A DNA stretch of 64,000 nucleotides from Sulfurimonas sp. HSL-1716 (GTDB lineage Bacteria; Campylobacterota; Campylobacteria; Campylobacterales; Sulfurimonadaceae), in assembly GCF_039645975.1 (NCBI RefSeq), contig NZ_CP147918.1:496001-560000 (forward strand), given 5' to 3'. Below are positions 19,243 through 27,610 of this stretch, one piece after another. The notes beneath the pieces were generated by a model that had not been told where the DNA came from, ran no database searches, and saw nothing but the letters and a program-made list of their open reading frames with translations. Both the position numbers and the translations under genes were made by a program. Positions within the stretch are counted from its first letter, which is position 1. Each line of letters begins with the position of its first letter.

Positions 19243-19509
19243 ATGCAAAAAACAGTAAAAAGCTTCAAAAACGGTGTAAATATCTCTTTCACGGGTGAAG
19301 TCAAAAAAGAAAATATAGTGACTATGGTGCAAAACTGCCAGACTGGAAAATGCGACTGTATGAGCGATGAGACGAAAAAAAAGATAAAAAATATGGAAGT
19401 TTCGGGCAAAGACGGTGATGTAAACCTGACGCTTAGCGGCGATATTTTAAAAGAGGAGATAGAACAGGCTCTGTTGAAATCAAAAGTGATGAACGACAAA
19501 TGCTGTTAG
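19243..19509 (+). CDS. Small cysteine-containing protein of the ars operon, unknown function
   Basis: The 88-residue soluble protein has a cysteine cluster C-x5-C-x-C (in QNCQTGKCDCMSDE, residues ~31-39) and a terminal Cys-Cys. The remainder looks like a small alpha/beta fold with two similar segments (VNISFTGEVKKENI and VNLTLSGDILKEEI), suggesting an internal duplication. It overlaps arsB by 10 bases and faces the ArsR operator, so it is likely arsenite-induced. A metal(loid)-binding or chaperone role for ArsB is an inference; I know no named family. Confidence 0.75.
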   Translation: MQKTVKSFKNGVNISFTGEVKKENIVTMVQNCQTGKCDCMSDETKKKIKNMEVSGKDGDVNLTLSGDILKEEIEQALLKSKVMNDKCC

Positions 19510-20762
19510 CTGGCGGCATCTTTTTAATAACGCTCATCTTTATCATCTGGCAGCCTAAGGGGTTGCAGATAGGCACGACAGCGGTTGTCGGAGCACTCAT
19601 CAGCATAGTGCTCGGTGTGGTCAGTTTTAATGATGTTTTAACCGTGACTAACATCGTTTGGGACGCGACTTTGGCTTTTATAGGCATTATTATCCTTTCC
19701 ATGGTGCTTGACGAAATAGGTTTTTTCGAATACGCCGCACTTAAGATGGCGCGTTACAGCGGAGGAAACGGACACTTGATGTTTGTTTACATCCTGCTTC
19801 TAGGAGCTGTAGTGGCGGCATTCTTTGCCAATGACGGAGCGGCGCTCATCCTTACTCCGATCCTGCTTGCAAAGATGAAGCATCTCAAGATGAAGCCCGT
19901 AGCCGTATTTGCCTTTTTGATGGCAGGCGGATTTATCGGTGACAGCGCTTCAAATCCGCTTGTCATCTCCAATCTTACCAACATTGTGACGGCGGGATAT
20001 TTTCATATAGGATTTAGCGAATATGCAAAAAATATGTTCCTGCCGAATCTGCTTAGCATCATGGCTTCCATAGCGGTTTTATGGATCTATTTCAGAAAAG
20101 ATATTCCAAAAAGCATCGACATCGCATCTTTGGCAGAGCCTCGTTCGGTCATAAAAAATATGACGATGTTTAAACTTTCTTGGTTCTTTCTTGCATTTTT
20201 GATGGCCGGATATTTCATGGGAGACAGATTTCATCTGCCGGTTTCGCTCTTTGCTCTTGGCGGAGCAATACTGTTTTTGCTTATAGCAAATCATTACAAA
20301 GCGGTTAAACCCATTATGACCATTAAAGCTGCGCCTTGGCAGGTTGTTTGGTTTTCGATAGGACTTTACGTGGTTGTCTACGGACTTAAAAATGCGGGTA
20401 TCACGGATATCATCGCTTCATGGATAACCGAACTGATAAAACAGGGAGATACGATCGCCGTTATCGCAACGGGATTTTTGTCGGCATTTATCAGTTCGAT
20501 CATGAACAATATGCCGACCATTATGCTGATGGATATCTCCATAAATCATGTAGGATATGCAGGAAACGAGGCCTTGGCTTATGCAAATATTCTAGGCTCG
20601 AACTTAGGACCGAAAATGACGCCTATCGGTTCGCTTGCCACACTGTTGTGGCTTCATGTACTGGCAAAAAAAGGTGTCAAGATCACTTGGGGCGAGTATA
20701 TGAAAGTAGGTCTTGTGATCACTCCTCCCGTACTTTTCACGGCGCTTTTGGGACTTATCTGA
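19500..20762 (+). CDS. arsB: ArsB-type arsenite/antimonite efflux permease
   Basis: The 420-residue polytopic protein has the ArsB/NhaD signature regions: FANDGAALILTPILLAKM, GGFIGDSASNPLVISNLTNI and, near the end, NNMPTIMLMDISI and NLGPKMTPIGSLATLLWLH. It exports As(III)/Sb(III) from the cytoplasm using the proton gradient. It is co-transcribed with the preceding cysteine protein (10-base overlap). No arsA or arsC is nearby. Its stop overlaps the convergent membrane gene by 8 bases. Confidence 0.95.
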   Translation: MLLAGGIFLITLIFIIWQPKGLQIGTTAVVGALISIVLGVVSFNDVLTVTNIVWDATLAFIGIIILSMVLDEIGFFEYAALKMARYSGGNGHLMFVYILLLGAVVAAFFANDGAALILTPILLAKMKHLKMKPVAVFAFLMAGGFIGDSASNPLVISNLTNIVTAGYFHIGFSEYAKNMFLPNLLSIMASIAVLWIYFRKDIPKSIDIASLAEPRSVIKNMTMFKLSWFFLAFLMAGYFMGDRFHLPVSLFALGGAILFLLIANHYKAVKPIMTIKAAPWQVVWFSIGLYVVVYGLKNAGITDIIASWITELIKQGDTIAVIATGFLSAFISSIMNNMPTIMLMDISINHVGYAGNEALAYANILGSNLGPKMTPIGSLATLLWLHVLAKKGVKITWGEYMKVGLVITPPVLFTALLGLI

Positions 20763-21288
20763 TCTGTGATGCGAAGAGTGCTGCTAAAAGATAGAGCATT
20801 GTAGCGGCTATGTCTTTGATGCCGTTGATGTTTTTTAACGGAGTAAACGATGCCAGTATTCCAAAAAAAGCGGAAAGGACAACGGCACTTATAAAAGGCT
20901 CTGCAAGCATTGTGTGCAAGCTAAGAAATTGAGATGCCAAACTGACAAAAAAACTAAGAGCCAAGAGAAACCAGTAGCGTTTGGGGCCGATATTGCAAGA
21001 ACAGCCTATGCCGGAGCCTTTGAGCAGATTTTTAAGATCCAAATCCGTAAAGGTTAAAAAGATCATGGCGGGAAGCAGATTGTTTTTTAGTGTATGATAG
21101 ATGCTCTTTATCTCCTGCGTATTTGCAAAGATTCCCAGATACGATAAAAGAGATGTGCCGATAAATATGAAGAGTATGATATAAATATGCGAAGAAAAAA
21201 CTTTGAAACGGCTTTTTTGTTTCAAGTAGCCAAAAAATGTTCCGATAGCCGCAATGATTAACAGATATAATAGGGGTGATGTTATCAT
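20755..21288 (-). CDS. Putative membrane protein, possibly a half-length DUF819-like protein
   Basis: The 177-residue protein has about five or six hydrophobic segments. LLPAMIFLTFTDLDLKNLLK and the last part GIKDIAATMLYLLAALFASQ resemble parts of DUF819 transporters, but those are about 400 residues, so this would be an internally shortened form. A GCSC motif lies in the middle loop. The ATG at 21288 is preferred over the TTG at 21294. It faces arsB tail to tail, so an arsenic link is not certain. Confidence 0.6.
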   Translation of the reverse strand: MITSPLLYLLIIAAIGTFFGYLKQKSRFKVFSSHIYIILFIFIGTSLLSYLGIFANTQEIKSIYHTLKNNLLPAMIFLTFTDLDLKNLLKGSGIGCSCNIGPKRYWFLLALSFFVSLASQFLSLHTMLAEPFISAVVLSAFFGILASFTPLKNINGIKDIAATMLYLLAALFASQIR

Positions 21289-21330
21289 AAGCAAATTGTA
21301 GCATAAGCTTGAATGTGAGATAATAGTTTT

Positions 21331-21639
21331 ATGTTTTATAATCTGGAATTTTCTTTTTGGTATCTGTTTCTCGGCTCGATCCTTACATATCTGGTATGGG
21401 GATTCATAGTCGCTTTTGAGGTGGTACTGGGGATGGGCGGTTCAAAAATAGCGCTGAGTTGGATAAAAAAACATCATACGTATAAACTTCTGTATAAGGA
21501 AGTTGCCGCTTTTTATCCTATGATCCTTGTCGTATACCTGTTTTTAGAACTGATCCCTCACTATATTTTTAAAGAGGAACCATTGATAAAATTCGATTTA
21601 GATAAATTATTCGAGGATTTATATGCAGACGATCGATAA
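21331..21639 (+). CDS. Small membrane protein at the head of the exonuclease-MoxR-VWA operon
   Basis: The 102-residue protein has two hydrophobic segments (residues ~8-33 and ~60-78) and an acidic C-terminus (DLDKLFEDLYADD). No family is recognised. Its start is 42 bases from a divergent membrane gene, and its last 17 bases overlap the next gene, so it belongs to the operon that continues to 26229. Confidence 0.65.
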   Translation: MFYNLEFSFWYLFLGSILTYLVWGFIVAFEVVLGMGGSKIALSWIKKHHTYKLLYKEVAAFYPMILVVYLFLELIPHYIFKEEPLIKFDLDKLFEDLYADDR

Positions 21640-22012
21640 GAAACGGCTGATCAAAGAACCGTTGGACAAAGATACGCTAAAACTTGCACAAGCCATTTAC
21701 AGTACGTATATCGCCAATGAAAAAGATCCCTACATGTATATATCGTTAAAAAGATTGTTTAATCTTTTCGGGTTTGACGATAGTAGTGCGTCCTTGTCCA
21801 AAATAATAGAGATATTTATAGATCTGACGGAACCTATCGCAGTCGAGAACTTTGAATACGGCGGAAGAAAATACCCTAAAATCATACTTACTTTTTGTAC
21901 TTTTGAAGAGATACAAAAGGATGGAGACGGACATATGGAGATAGAGTTGAACGAGATGTATTTAGAAGCAATGAAAAACTATATGTTAGACCCTTTTTTG
22001 GATATCAAGTAA
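21623..22012 (+). CDS. Conserved-looking small acidic protein, unknown function
   Basis: The 129-residue soluble protein has a helical first half (LKLAQAIYSTYIANEKDPYM, SLKRLFNLFGF) and a second half with LTEPIAVENFEYGGRKYPKI and EIELNEMYLEAMKNYMLDPF. The layout resembles a winged-helix or replication-initiator fold, but this is only an impression. GAGG precedes the ATG. It overlaps both the gene before (17 bases) and the exonuclease gene after (1 base, TAATG). Confidence 0.6.
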   Translation: MQTIDKKRLIKEPLDKDTLKLAQAIYSTYIANEKDPYMYISLKRLFNLFGFDDSSASLSKIIEIFIDLTEPIAVENFEYGGRKYPKIILTFCTFEEIQKDGDGHMEIELNEMYLEAMKNYMLDPFLDIK

Positions 22013-22752
22013 TGGCAAAATATATCATCTTGGATACGGAAACGACGGGTGCGGGTGAGAGTGACCGTATCATCCAGCTTGGGTACATGGTCCTTGGAAA
22101 CGGCGACATCGAAGTGCAAAACGAATTTTGCTCCACAGACGTTCCTATCTCGTTTGGAGCGATGGAGGTTCACCATATCACTCCCGAGATGATCGCGGAC
22201 AAACCCGTATGCAAAGATACACAGGCGTATAAAAGGCTGCTTGAGCTCAATACCGAGGAGAATTATGTCATTATCCATAATGCTCCTTTTGATATCGGTA
22301 TGCTTGAAAAAGAGGGTTTTTCCCTAAAAATGAAACTGATCGACACGCTGAGGTGTGCAAAACATATCTTTGAAGATGAAGAAGCGCACAGACTACAGTT
22401 TTTTCGCTATAAGATGGGACTTTACAAACAAGAAGAAGCGGAAGCGAAAAAGCTCGGCATAGAGGTCAAAGCCCATGACGCTATAGGCGATGTGCTTACC
22501 TTAAAACTTTTTTTGACCGAGCTGAAAAAATCTATCGAAGAAAGATTTGCAGGTGAAAACCCGGTCGAAAAGATGGTGTATCTTACTCAAGAACCGATCT
22601 TTATAAAAACTTTCAGGTTCGGAAAATACAAAGGCAAAAGCCTGGCGGATGTTGCAGCCGAAGATGCCGGATATCTGCGATGGATGCTCAAATCGATGGA
22701 CAATATCGACGTCGATCTGAAATATTCGATAGAAAAAGTGCTCTCTTTATGA
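22012..22752 (+). CDS. DEDDh 3'-5' exonuclease (DnaQ-like) with a C-terminal DUF3820-like domain
   Basis: The 246-residue protein has ExoI DTETTG at residues 8-13, ExoII HNAPFD ending at Asp94 and ExoIII H155-DAIG-D160, so all DEDDh catalytic residues are present. The C-terminal 45 residues (FRFGKYKGKSLADVA, DAGYLRWML) form the small domain often attached to such exonucleases. It lacks polymerase-binding motifs that I can recognise and sits inside the MoxR-VWA operon with 1-base and ATGA overlaps, so a repair or nucleic-acid processing role linked to that ATPase is likely. Confidence 0.88.
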   Translation: MAKYIILDTETTGAGESDRIIQLGYMVLGNGDIEVQNEFCSTDVPISFGAMEVHHITPEMIADKPVCKDTQAYKRLLELNTEENYVIIHNAPFDIGMLEKEGFSLKMKLIDTLRCAKHIFEDEEAHRLQFFRYKMGLYKQEEAEAKKLGIEVKAHDAIGDVLTLKLFLTELKKSIEERFAGENPVEKMVYLTQEPIFIKTFRFGKYKGKSLADVAAEDAGYLRWMLKSMDNIDVDLKYSIEKVLSL

Positions 22753-24089
22753 AGATCGATGAGCTAAAAGATAAAACTCTCTTGCTTTTTGGTAAACCGG
22801 GAGCTTTTGAAAGAGATGAGTTTGATTATCAGCTTCATACTTTCAATATAACGGTCCTAAATGAGTATAGCGATAGCGTTTCATACATCGTAGAGGGCAG
22901 ACTGATGACCCCTTATGAGCAAAACGAATCAGACAGGCTCTATGAAAAGGGTTTAAAGGAGAAGTTTATAAGTATCGATGTATTGGAAGAGACCTTGATC
23001 GAAAATATCGATGCCGATTCACTTTTAATGAGTTTGAAACTTTCCCATGACAGGGTCAGATTGTTATCGTATATTAAGAATCCGAAAATAAACGACGCTC
23101 TTTTTTTTCAGCTGATGAAACTTTACGATTGGCAGAATGAAGGATTCTTTGAAAATGATGAAAACCGTGACGTCACCGCGGCATTGATATCCAGATTTTA
23201 CGAGAATATAGAAAGAAACCATAATGTACAATATGCGGCATTGGGGCTTATGCATTTGATAGAACAGACCACGGACGGGAATCTGATCGAAGCCATAAGC
23301 ACGCTTTCTCCGATAAAAAACGGGTTTTCCAACGCCTCTTTATATCCGATAATACTTTCGATCGCAAAAAACAGTGTCACTCCCGACTCAGTGCTAAAAA
23401 TACTGCTTAAAAACGGGAATCTAGAGATCAGAAAGATCATAGCGTCAAAAGAGAATCTTGATGCAGATTTGCAAAACATACTTTTTTCTTTGAACGAAGA
23501 ACAGATCAATATATCGCTTTGCAAAAATCCGAATCTTGCTCCTGAGCTTGTGAAACAGCTACAAGAGAATTTTTCCGATATCATCGCGGAAAATCTTTTG
23601 CTTGATAATGAATCTTTTGAATTTTTTTCACAGATTTCTCCTAAATATCTGGCAAAGAACAAGACATTGACAAAACGGATGCAAGATAAACTTTTGTCGC
23701 TGAATAACAAAGAGGTAACGGCATCCTTGGCGACAAATTCGAATATCGACGAGAATATCGCAGATGAGATATTGCTTCTCGGCGACGATGAGATAAATCT
23801 CTCTTTGTTCTCAAACGAAATGGTAAAAGAGGAGAACCTGAGAGAAGCTTATCTGCATGAAAAAAACTACCTCTCTCTTGCCGGAAACTCGAAGACACCG
23901 GAAGATATTTTGCGAAAATTGGCATCTGAAGGAGATATTGAGATCATCAAGGCATTGTGTAAAAATCCTTCAACCCCGGTAGATCTTTTGTATGAATTCA
24001 GGCTCGATCAAAGACTGGAGCGTTTAGTGAGCCAAAACGAAGCGTTTGCAGATCATATAAAAACTCAAAACATAGGATGGCAGGATTGA
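22749..24089 (+). CDS. BRCT-like N-terminal domain plus leucine-rich variant (LRV) repeat protein
   Basis: The 446-residue protein starts at the ATG at 22749 (ATGA overlap with the exonuclease stop). Residues ~5-85 resemble a BRCT fold (KTLLLFGKPGAFERDEFDYQ, then SYIVEGR and FISIDVLEETL). From ~130 onward come repeats of ~23-25 residues with an N-P/S-x-x-P-ped-lL pattern, for example LAGNSKTPEDILRKLASEGD and LCKNPSTPVDLLYEF, typical of LRV/HEAT-like solenoids. It is probably an adaptor that binds proteins or nucleic acid for the neighbouring MoxR-VWA pair. No catalytic motif is seen. Confidence 0.72.
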   Translation: MKIDELKDKTLLLFGKPGAFERDEFDYQLHTFNITVLNEYSDSVSYIVEGRLMTPYEQNESDRLYEKGLKEKFISIDVLEETLIENIDADSLLMSLKLSHDRVRLLSYIKNPKINDALFFQLMKLYDWQNEGFFENDENRDVTAALISRFYENIERNHNVQYAALGLMHLIEQTTDGNLIEAISTLSPIKNGFSNASLYPIILSIAKNSVTPDSVLKILLKNGNLEIRKIIASKENLDADLQNILFSLNEEQINISLCKNPNLAPELVKQLQENFSDIIAENLLLDNESFEFFSQISPKYLAKNKTLTKRMQDKLLSLNNKEVTASLATNSNIDENIADEILLLGDDEINLSLFSNEMVKEENLREAYLHEKNYLSLAGNSKTPEDILRKLASEGDIEIIKALCKNPSTPVDLLYEFRLDQRLERLVSQNEAFADHIKTQNIGWQD

Positions 24090-25075
24090 AAGCAAGCGAG
24101 ATAAAAAACTCCGTAGAAGCGATGGTAGAACAGAAAATACCGACATTTCTCTGGGGTGCTCCAGGAATCGGAAAGTCATCTATCATACGGCAGATAGCCG
24201 AACAAAAAGATATAGGCTTTATAGATCTGCGTCTCTCTTTGATGGACCCTACTGACTTGAAAGGGATACCCTTTTACGATAAGCATGAACACTCGGCCGT
24301 ATGGGCCGCTCCCTCGTTTTTGCCAAAAGAGGGGAGAGGAATACTCTTTTTGGATGAACTCAACTCCGCACCGCCTGCCGTCCAAGCTTCGGCATATCAG
24401 CTGATACTGGACAGACGTGTAGGAGAGTATGAACTTCCTGCAGGCTGGGCGATCGTGGCTGCGGGAAACCGGGAGAGTGACAGGGGCGTGGTCTATAGGA
24501 TGCCATCACCCCTTGCCAACCGTTTCGTGCATCTGGAGATGGATGTGGATGTGGGAGATTATAAGGAGTGGGCGTTTAAAAACGGTATCGATGAGCGTAT
24601 CATCGCCTATGTCGGCTACAAGAACGAGAACCTTTTTACCTTCGATGCTACAAAGAACGAAAAAAGCTTTGCAACGCCGAGAAGCTGGGAGTTTGTTGAC
24701 AGAGTCTTGAAATCACCTATGGACGAAAAGCTGCTTTTAGACAGTATAGGAGGGGCGGTCGGACACGATATCGCAGTCGATTTTTTGAGTTTTTGCAAAG
24801 TTGCCGGCAGACTGCCGGACATCGAGGAGATACTTGCTTCTGGTGAGGGTGAATACCCAAGCGATGTGGATGTACTTTATGCGCTTAGTGCAGGACTCGT
24901 TTCAAAGACTTTGAAAAATAAAGAGCGGCTGGACAACCTTCTGCGTTATACCTTGGAATTGCAAAGCGAATTTGCCGTCATGATAGTTCAGGAACTCCAA
25001 CGCTACGGTGTAAGGATGGAACACTCGCAGGAGTTTAAGAACTGGGTGCGAAAGTTTAGTTATCTGCTCTCATGA
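24077..25075 (+). CDS. MoxR-family AAA+ ATPase
   Basis: The 332-residue AAA+ protein has Walker A GAPGIGKSS at residues 27-35, Walker B ILFLDELN at 89-96, sensor-1 AIVAAGNRESD and the arginine-finger region SPLANRFVHLEM. MoxR ATPases act as chaperone-like remodelers together with a von Willebrand A partner. That partner is encoded immediately downstream with an ATGA overlap; upstream, the LRV gene overlaps by 13 bases. The target is not known; the linked exonuclease and LRV protein are candidates. Confidence 0.93.
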   Translation: MAGLKASEIKNSVEAMVEQKIPTFLWGAPGIGKSSIIRQIAEQKDIGFIDLRLSLMDPTDLKGIPFYDKHEHSAVWAAPSFLPKEGRGILFLDELNSAPPAVQASAYQLILDRRVGEYELPAGWAIVAAGNRESDRGVVYRMPSPLANRFVHLEMDVDVGDYKEWAFKNGIDERIIAYVGYKNENLFTFDATKNEKSFATPRSWEFVDRVLKSPMDEKLLLDSIGGAVGHDIAVDFLSFCKVAGRLPDIEEILASGEGEYPSDVDVLYALSAGLVSKTLKNKERLDNLLRYTLELQSEFAVMIVQELQRYGVRMEHSQEFKNWVRKFSYLLS

Positions 25076-26229
25076 GTCTGCAAGCAAAGATATCCCGCGC
25101 AAAGGCCAAACTTTTGGTCGATTATCCCTATTTCGGTACGCTTGCAAGCAGGCTAAAACTGATAAAAAATGAAAATATCTCCGCATTTCTAAGCGACGGA
25201 ACGAAACTGGAATATAACGACGAGTATCTGAAATCTTTAGAGATAAGCGAGCTGGAGTTTGCTTTGAGCAACGGTGCGATGCATACGGTACTTTCACATC
25301 AAAACCGTAAAAACTCCCGTTATGGCTGGCTTTGGCAGCTCTCTACCGACTATGCGATAAACTCCATGCTCGTTCAAAACGGTCTTGATATGCCTTTGGG
25401 CGTTAACTATGATCCGCGATTTGAGGGTCTGTATGCAGAAGAGATATACGAGATACTTCGCGACGAGATAAAAAACGAGGAGTTCAGCGATAATGAGAGT
25501 GACGAGACGGGATTCAACGAAGATAACAAACGTCACAACAACAAACAAAACAGTTCCGGCAGCAGCGATAAAAAAGATGAGAATGCGCCGAAGATGGAGG
25601 TTGAGAACATCGTAGATGAGGAACTGCTCTCAACAATGAACGAAAAGCTGATCCAAGATGAACTTATCCGCGGTGATCTGCCTTTAGGACTTGATAGGTT
25701 CTTTGATCTGACTTCTTCTTCGAAGATAGACTGGAGAGAAAAGCTGAGAGATGCGATAGACCGCTTTTATAAAGATGACTACAGGGTTCTTCCGCCCGCT
25801 AAAAAGCTGTTGTATCTCGGCACCTACCTGCCTTCGCTTACAAGCAACAGGTTTAAGCTTACTATTGCCATAGACAGTTCGGGTTCGGTAGATGAACAGA
25901 TGTTAAGTTCTTTTATGAGCGAGGTAAACTCCATAATGCTGAGCATTTCAAACTATGAAATAGATATTTTGGTTGCCGATGCGAAGGTATATTCCCATGA
26001 AACTTTTTATGAGGGAGACGAACTTCTCTACACGTTAAAAGGAGGGGGCGGGACCGATTTTAGACCTGTCTTTGAGTACATAGAACAAAATCTCTATGAC
26101 ACTGCATTACTGCTTTATTTTACCGATCTAAACGGGATGTTTCCAAAAGAGCAGCCGCTATATAACGTAGCGTGGATAGCACCTAAAAAAAGCGATATCC
26201 CTTTTGGAGAACTTATCGTTATGGACTAG
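25072..26229 (+). CDS. DUF2201-type VWA protein with degenerate metallopeptidase-like N-terminus
   Basis: The 385-residue protein has an N-terminal DUF2201-like putative metallopeptidase region (1-~130), a disordered Asn/Ser/Lys-rich linker (~138-175) and a C-terminal VWA domain with an intact MIDAS: D268-S-S-G-S272, T328 in GGGGTDF and TDLNG at 351-355. Where relatives have HExxH, this protein reads NGAMH at residues 67-71, so zinc peptidase activity is unlikely. It is the partner of the MoxR ATPase before it and is last in the operon. Confidence 0.85.
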   Translation: MSLQAKISRAKAKLLVDYPYFGTLASRLKLIKNENISAFLSDGTKLEYNDEYLKSLEISELEFALSNGAMHTVLSHQNRKNSRYGWLWQLSTDYAINSMLVQNGLDMPLGVNYDPRFEGLYAEEIYEILRDEIKNEEFSDNESDETGFNEDNKRHNNKQNSSGSSDKKDENAPKMEVENIVDEELLSTMNEKLIQDELIRGDLPLGLDRFFDLTSSSKIDWREKLRDAIDRFYKDDYRVLPPAKKLLYLGTYLPSLTSNRFKLTIAIDSSGSVDEQMLSSFMSEVNSIMLSISNYEIDILVADAKVYSHETFYEGDELLYTLKGGGGTDFRPVFEYIEQNLYDTALLLYFTDLNGMFPKEQPLYNVAWIAPKKSDIPFGELIVMD

Positions 26230-27467
26230 TTGAAGAGTATCTGGTTTTTGCCGCTGTTCTTTGCATTATAGAGAAGCATATCGGCGCTGTTGACGCTCTC
26301 TTGCAATGTGTCTTCAGGAGAGGTCTGTGCTCCGATGCACACTGTGTAGGATATCTCTGTTTGGGCGCTTTTGACATAGGAAGTTTCGACTTGATGCTGC
26401 AGCGTCTGTAACCTTTCCCTTGCTTCGTTTTGCGAGATCCCTTTGAAAAGGATACAAAACTCCTCATTGCCAAAACGAGCCACTATATCTTCGACACCGC
26501 TGTTTTTCGTAAGGATGTTCGAGAGGTTGACGACCACGTCATCAGCAGCCTCATGACCATACGTATCGTTTATCTTTTTATAGTCGTCTATGTCTATCAT
26601 AGCGATACAGAAGTTTTGTTCGCTCTCTTTGGCTTCATTGAAGTATTCATACGCTTTTTCATAAAAATGTCTGCGGTTATAGACACCGGTCAAAAAGTCT
26701 CTGCTGGCGTTATGCGTTATCTTTTCGATATTTTCCAAAGCCTCTATGGCGTTGTTGAGCCTGCAGGAAAACTCCTCTTTGGAAAAGGGCTTATATATGT
26801 AGTCGTTCGCTCCGTTTTTCAAAAATAGTGCGGTTATCTCATCATCCTGATTCGATGAAAGTGCTATGATGCTCAATTCGTTTTTAGAGTGAGTCTTTCT
26901 GATCTCTTTTGTCAGTTCAAGCCCGTTCATAACCGGCATATTATAGTCTGTCAGTACGATTTTTATGTCAGGATGGGTTTGAAGCATTCCCAATGCTTCT
27001 TCTCCGTGAGCGACCGTATAGACGTTGAAAAAAAGGTTCTTAACCATTTTTTGGAGCTGATTTCTAAACACAAGAGAATCATCGACTATGAGAACTTTAT
27101 GGTTCTGGTTCTTCACAAGACGCAAGATAGTGGATATGATATAGTCGATATTCTCCACGCCGTCTTTTTTTATGTAATCGATCACATCTTTTTGAAGTAT
27201 CGATTTTCTCAGCTCTTTGTTCATATTGGCACTGAGTATTATCGATTTTATATTTTTTGATATCATAAAATCGACGATCTCTCCGTTTGGTGCGTCGGGT
27301 AGGTTAAGGTCAAGAAGCGTCACGAAATATTCGTATTTTTTGGTAAAAAGTTTGGCTTCTTGCATCGAAAAAGCTATATCTATCTCAAAATTCAGAGAGG
27401 TTTTGAGTTTTTTTGCGATAAGTTTTGCCAGTGCCTTATTGTCTTCAACGATCAAAATTCTATGCAT
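26226..27467 (-). CDS. Response regulator with two receiver domains and a degenerate GGDEF domain
   Basis: The 413-residue protein has REC1 (1-~115; ILIVEDN, phospho-Asp in TLLDLNLPD), REC2 (~122-240; VLIVDDS, VLTDYNMPVMNG, YKPFSKEE) and a GGDEF domain (DFLTGVYNRRHF, MIDIDDYKKINDTYGHEAAD). The signature reads FGNEEF, so the second Gly is Asn; cyclase activity is uncertain. The allosteric RxxD site is absent. Its stop overlaps the VWA gene stop by 4 bases convergently, so it is a separate transcript. Confidence 0.9.
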   Translation of the reverse strand: MHRILIVEDNKALAKLIAKKLKTSLNFEIDIAFSMQEAKLFTKKYEYFVTLLDLNLPDAPNGEIVDFMISKNIKSIILSANMNKELRKSILQKDVIDYIKKDGVENIDYIISTILRLVKNQNHKVLIVDDSLVFRNQLQKMVKNLFFNVYTVAHGEEALGMLQTHPDIKIVLTDYNMPVMNGLELTKEIRKTHSKNELSIIALSSNQDDEITALFLKNGANDYIYKPFSKEEFSCRLNNAIEALENIEKITHNASRDFLTGVYNRRHFYEKAYEYFNEAKESEQNFCIAMIDIDDYKKINDTYGHEAADDVVVNLSNILTKNSGVEDIVARFGNEEFCILFKGISQNEARERLQTLQHQVETSYVKSAQTEISYTVCIGAQTSPEDTLQESVNSADMLLYNAKNSGKNQILFN

Positions 27468-27610
27468 ATTTTAAACTCCCTAGTTGTAACGGTATTGTAC
27501 CGACTATAATGTTAATATGCTCTAATAATTATGATTTTATGTGCAGTTTACGGGAGTTGATGTAAAATAAAAGATACATAAGGAACGTATCTGAATTTTG
27601 AGGAAAATAT

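Noticed and set aside
20420-20794. 124-codon plus-strand frame inside arsB
   Set aside because: Out of frame with arsB, which is supported by motifs over the same bases.
26041-26055. G-rich tract as a phase-variable homopolymer
   Set aside because: It is interrupted (GGAGGGGGCGGGA), encodes the conserved GGGGTDF loop of the VWA MIDAS and is too short for slippage-based switching.
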